Shown: positions 62,416 through 64,000 of the stretch, one piece after another
Position numbering within the stretch: position 1 is the stretch's first letter
How the letters are laid out: every line of letters begins with the position of its first letter
Assembly (NCBI GenBank): GCA_964016885.1
Contig: OZ024744.1
Span: 23,606,798-23,670,797, forward strand
Length of the DNA: 64,000 nt
Direction of reading: 5' to 3'
From: Eledone cirrhosa
Lineage: Eukaryota; Mollusca; Cephalopoda; Octopoda; Eledonidae
Notes under the pieces: generated by a model
Told to the model about the DNA's origin: nothing
Database searches by the model: none
What the model saw: the letters and a program-made list of their open reading frames with translations, nothing else
Program-made: the position numbers and the translations under genes

Positions 62416-64000
62416 CGTTTTAACAACAGTTGAATCTTCAAATAAAACTCGTTTTAACAACAGTTGAATCTTAAGAACTGATTCGTTTTAACAACAGCTG
62501 AATCGTAAGATAAACTCGTTTTAACAACAGTTGAATCTTAAGATAAACCTCGTTTTAACAACATTTGAATCTTAAGAACTGACTCGTTTTAACAACAGCT
62601 GAATCTTAAGATAAAACTCGTTTTAACAACAGTTGAATCTTAAGAACTTACTCGTCTTATCAACAGTTCAACCTTAAGAACTGACTCGTTTTAACAACAG
62701 TTGAATCTTCAAATAAAACTCGTTTTAACAACAGTTGAATCTTCAAATAAAACTCGTTTTAACAACAGTTGAATATTATGATAAAACTCATTTTAACAAC
62801 AGTTGATTCTTAAGATAAAACTCGTTTTAACAATAGTTGAATGTTAAGAACTGGTTCGTTTTAACAACAGTTGGATCTTAAGAACTGACTCGTTTTAACA
62901 ACAGCTGAATCTTAAGATAAAATTCGTTTTAACAATAGTTGAATGTTAAGAACTGGTTCGTTTTAACAACAGTTGGATCTTAAGATAAAACTCGTTTTAA
63001 CAACAGTTGAATCTTAAGAACTGACTCGTTTTAACAACAGTTGAATCTTAAGAACTGACTCGTTTTATCAACAGTTCAACCTTAAGAACTGACTCGTTTT
63101 AACAACAGTTGAATCTTCAAATAAAACTCGTTTTAACAACAGTTGAATCTTAAGAACTGATTCGTTTTAACAACTGCTGAATCTTAAGATAAACCCGTAT
63201 TAACAACAGTTGAATCGTAAGATAAACCTCGTTTTAACAACATTTGAATCTTAAGAACTAACTCGTTTTAACAACAGCTGAATCTTAAGATAAAACTCGT
63301 TTTAACAACAGTTGAATCTTAAGAACTGACTCGTTTTATCAACAGTTCAACCTTAAGAACTGACTCGTTTTAACAACAGTTGAATCTTCAAATAAAACTC
63401 GTTTTAACAACAGTTGAATCTTAAGATAACACTCGTTTTAACAACAGTTGAATCTTAAGATAAAACTCGTTTTAACAACAGTGGAATCTTAAGAACTGAC
63501 TCGTTTTAATAACAGTTGAATCTTAAGATAAAACTCGTTTTAACAACAGTTGAATCTTAAGAACTGACTCGTTTTAACAACAGCTGAATCTTAAGATAAA
63601 ACTCGTTTTAACAAAAGCTGAATCTTAAGATAAACTCGTTTTAACAACAGTTGAATCTTAAGATAAACCTCGTTTTAACAACATTTGAATCTTAAGAACT
63701 GACTCGTTTTAACAACAGCTGAATCTTAAGATAAAACTCGTTTTAACAACAGTTGAATCTTAAGAACTGACTCGTCTTATCAACAGTTCAACCTTAAGAA
63801 CTGACTCGTTTTAACAACAGTTGAATCTTCAAATAAAACTCGTTTTAACAACAGTTGAATCTGCAAATAAAACTCGTTTTAACAACAGTTGAATCTTCAA
63901 ATAAAACTCGTTTTAACAACAGTTGAATATTATGATAAAACTCATTTAACAACAGTTGATTCTTAAGATAAAACTCGTTTTAACAACAGTTGAATCTTAA
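62416..64000 (+). repeat. Right-hand segment, near copy of 34.4-35.5 kb
   Basis: From about 62931 to the end of the window the sequence matches 34431-35500 at an exact offset of 28,500 bp, including the rare GATAAACCCGTATT (ACCCG at 63193 and 34693), GAATCGTAAG, AACTAACTCG, CTGCAAATAAAA and CTCATTTAAC (63941 and 35441). Differences noticed are CAACTGCTG near 63172 against CAACAGCTG, CTCGTTTTAAC at 63127 against CTCGTGTTAAC at 34627, and GATAACACTC near 63425 against GATAAAACTC. The array continues past the window edge. Confidence 0.85.
62831..63034 (+). repeat. 102-bp three-monomer tandem duplication of the F-G dimer
   Basis: CAATAGTTGAATG occurs at 62831 and again at 62933, 102 bp or exactly three monomers apart, each followed by the G unit with GTTGGATC. 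Elsewhere the F-G dimer is single with kilobases between copies. The first copy is entered from an ACTCG tail rather than the usual ATTCG tail, so the duplication joint probably lies just upstream, at about 62820. Confidence 0.85.

Larger units (their letters stand above)
1..64000 (+). repeat. 34-bp satellite DNA array, entire window
   Basis: The whole window is head-to-tail copies of one 34 bp unit, about 1,880 of them, with no other sequence inserted. Starting the unit at CTCG, positions 1-11 are CTCGTTTTAAC, 11-19 are CAACAGTTG, 21-28 are ATCTTAAG and 29-34 are the variable tail. GC is about 26% in type A and 32% in type B monomers. No inverted monomer was seen, so the array has one polarity. 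Because 34 is 1 mod 3, the TAA and TGA triplets in each unit rotate through all frames every three units and close every frame on both strands within about 100 nt, so there is no coding capacity. Neither edge of the array lies in the window. Size and purity suggest eukaryotic heterochromatin; the family is not one I recognise. Confidence 0.98.

Noticed and set aside
1..64000. CRISPR array: a shared 28 bp core with a variable 6 bp part looks like repeat and spacer.
   Set aside because: The variable part is only about six bases with two or three states, copies are far too many, and there are no unique spacers, leader or cas genes.
1..64000. Protein-coding repeat gene.
   Set aside because: 34 is not a multiple of three and every unit holds TAA and TGA triplets, so all frames on both strands close within about 100 nt.
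1..64000. CENP-B box-like site in TTCGTTTTAACAACGG.
   Set aside because: The TTCG and first A fit, but the required CGGG block is missing at the right distance, and the AACGG form is rare. I do not see a CENP-B box.
1..64000. Plasmid or phage iterons, or a replication origin.
   Set aside because: Such repeats number a few to tens next to a replication gene; here there are about 1,880 units and no gene.
1..64000. Telomeric repeat array.
   Set aside because: The unit is 34 bp with no G-rich strand and no short T/G telomere motif.
1..64000. Hammerhead ribozyme, as found in some transcribed satellites.
   Set aside because: I saw no CTGATGAG core; CTGATTCG and GATGAAAC occur in different monomers and do not make the conserved core with paired stems.

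Overview
The whole 64 kb window is one uninterrupted tandem satellite DNA array. I see no protein-coding gene, RNA gene, transposon or unique flanking sequence from base 1 to base 64000. The basic unit is 34 bp, so there are roughly 1,880 monomers, all head to tail in the same orientation. Each monomer reads, in order, CTCGTTTTAAC, then CAACAGTTG, then an ATCTTAAG block, then a short tail. The tail has two main states, GATAAAA (type A, about 26% GC) and GAACTGA (type B, about 32% GC), plus a third, CTTCAAATAAAA (type C). An array of this size and purity points to a eukaryotic chromosome, probably pericentromeric, centromeric or other constitutive heterochromatin. I do not recognise the family and cannot name the species or clade from this sequence.

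No gene can be present for a structural reason. 34 is 1 mod 3, so each stop in the monomer (TAA in TTTTAAC, TGA in GTTGAATC, TAA in CTTAAG, and their minus-strand counterparts) visits all three frames within about 102 bp. Open frames are therefore capped near 100 nt on both strands.

The interest lies in the higher-order structure. Diagnostic monomer variants occur in fixed combinations: D always or nearly always before C, F before G, H1 before H2, and E after a GATAAAC tail. These act as barcodes that show nested kilobase-scale duplications. By matching barcodes by hand I found these repeat distances: 5,572 bp (1-2517 copied at 5573-8089); 849 bp (2.4-3.7 kb); 644 bp (8.6-9.9 kb); 2,342 bp in three copies, the middle one carrying an extra internal 474 bp duplication (10.58-18.1 kb); 1,016 bp (20.34-22.37 kb); a run with 2,103, 2,103+68, 2,578 and 2,001 bp spacings (22.4-31.5 kb); 2,238 bp (33.68-38.2 kb); 4,209 bp in three copies, the middle one lacking 1,154 bp (37.44-48.84 kb); 1,494 bp (47.35-50.33 kb); 2,781 bp (52.8-58 kb); 2,578 bp (57.26-62.4 kb); and 102 bp (62.8-63.0 kb). 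Every distance equals a whole number of 34 bp monomers minus the few bases lost in 33 bp variants, so all the exchanges kept monomer register.

Layout: 1-8.1 kb, a 5.6 kb duplicated block and its spacer; 8.1-10.6 kb, a mixed segment; 10.6-18.1 kb, the 2.34 kb triplication; 18.1-31.5 kb, a 2.0-2.6 kb higher-order family; 31.5-50.3 kb, the 2.24, 4.2 and 1.49 kb expansions; 50.3-54.6 kb, a return to the 16-27 kb family; 54.6-64 kb, the 2.78 and 2.58 kb expansions and a final stretch almost the same as 34.4-35.5 kb. Boundaries come from reading by eye and are good to about one monomer unless an exact base is stated. The array runs off both ends of the window.
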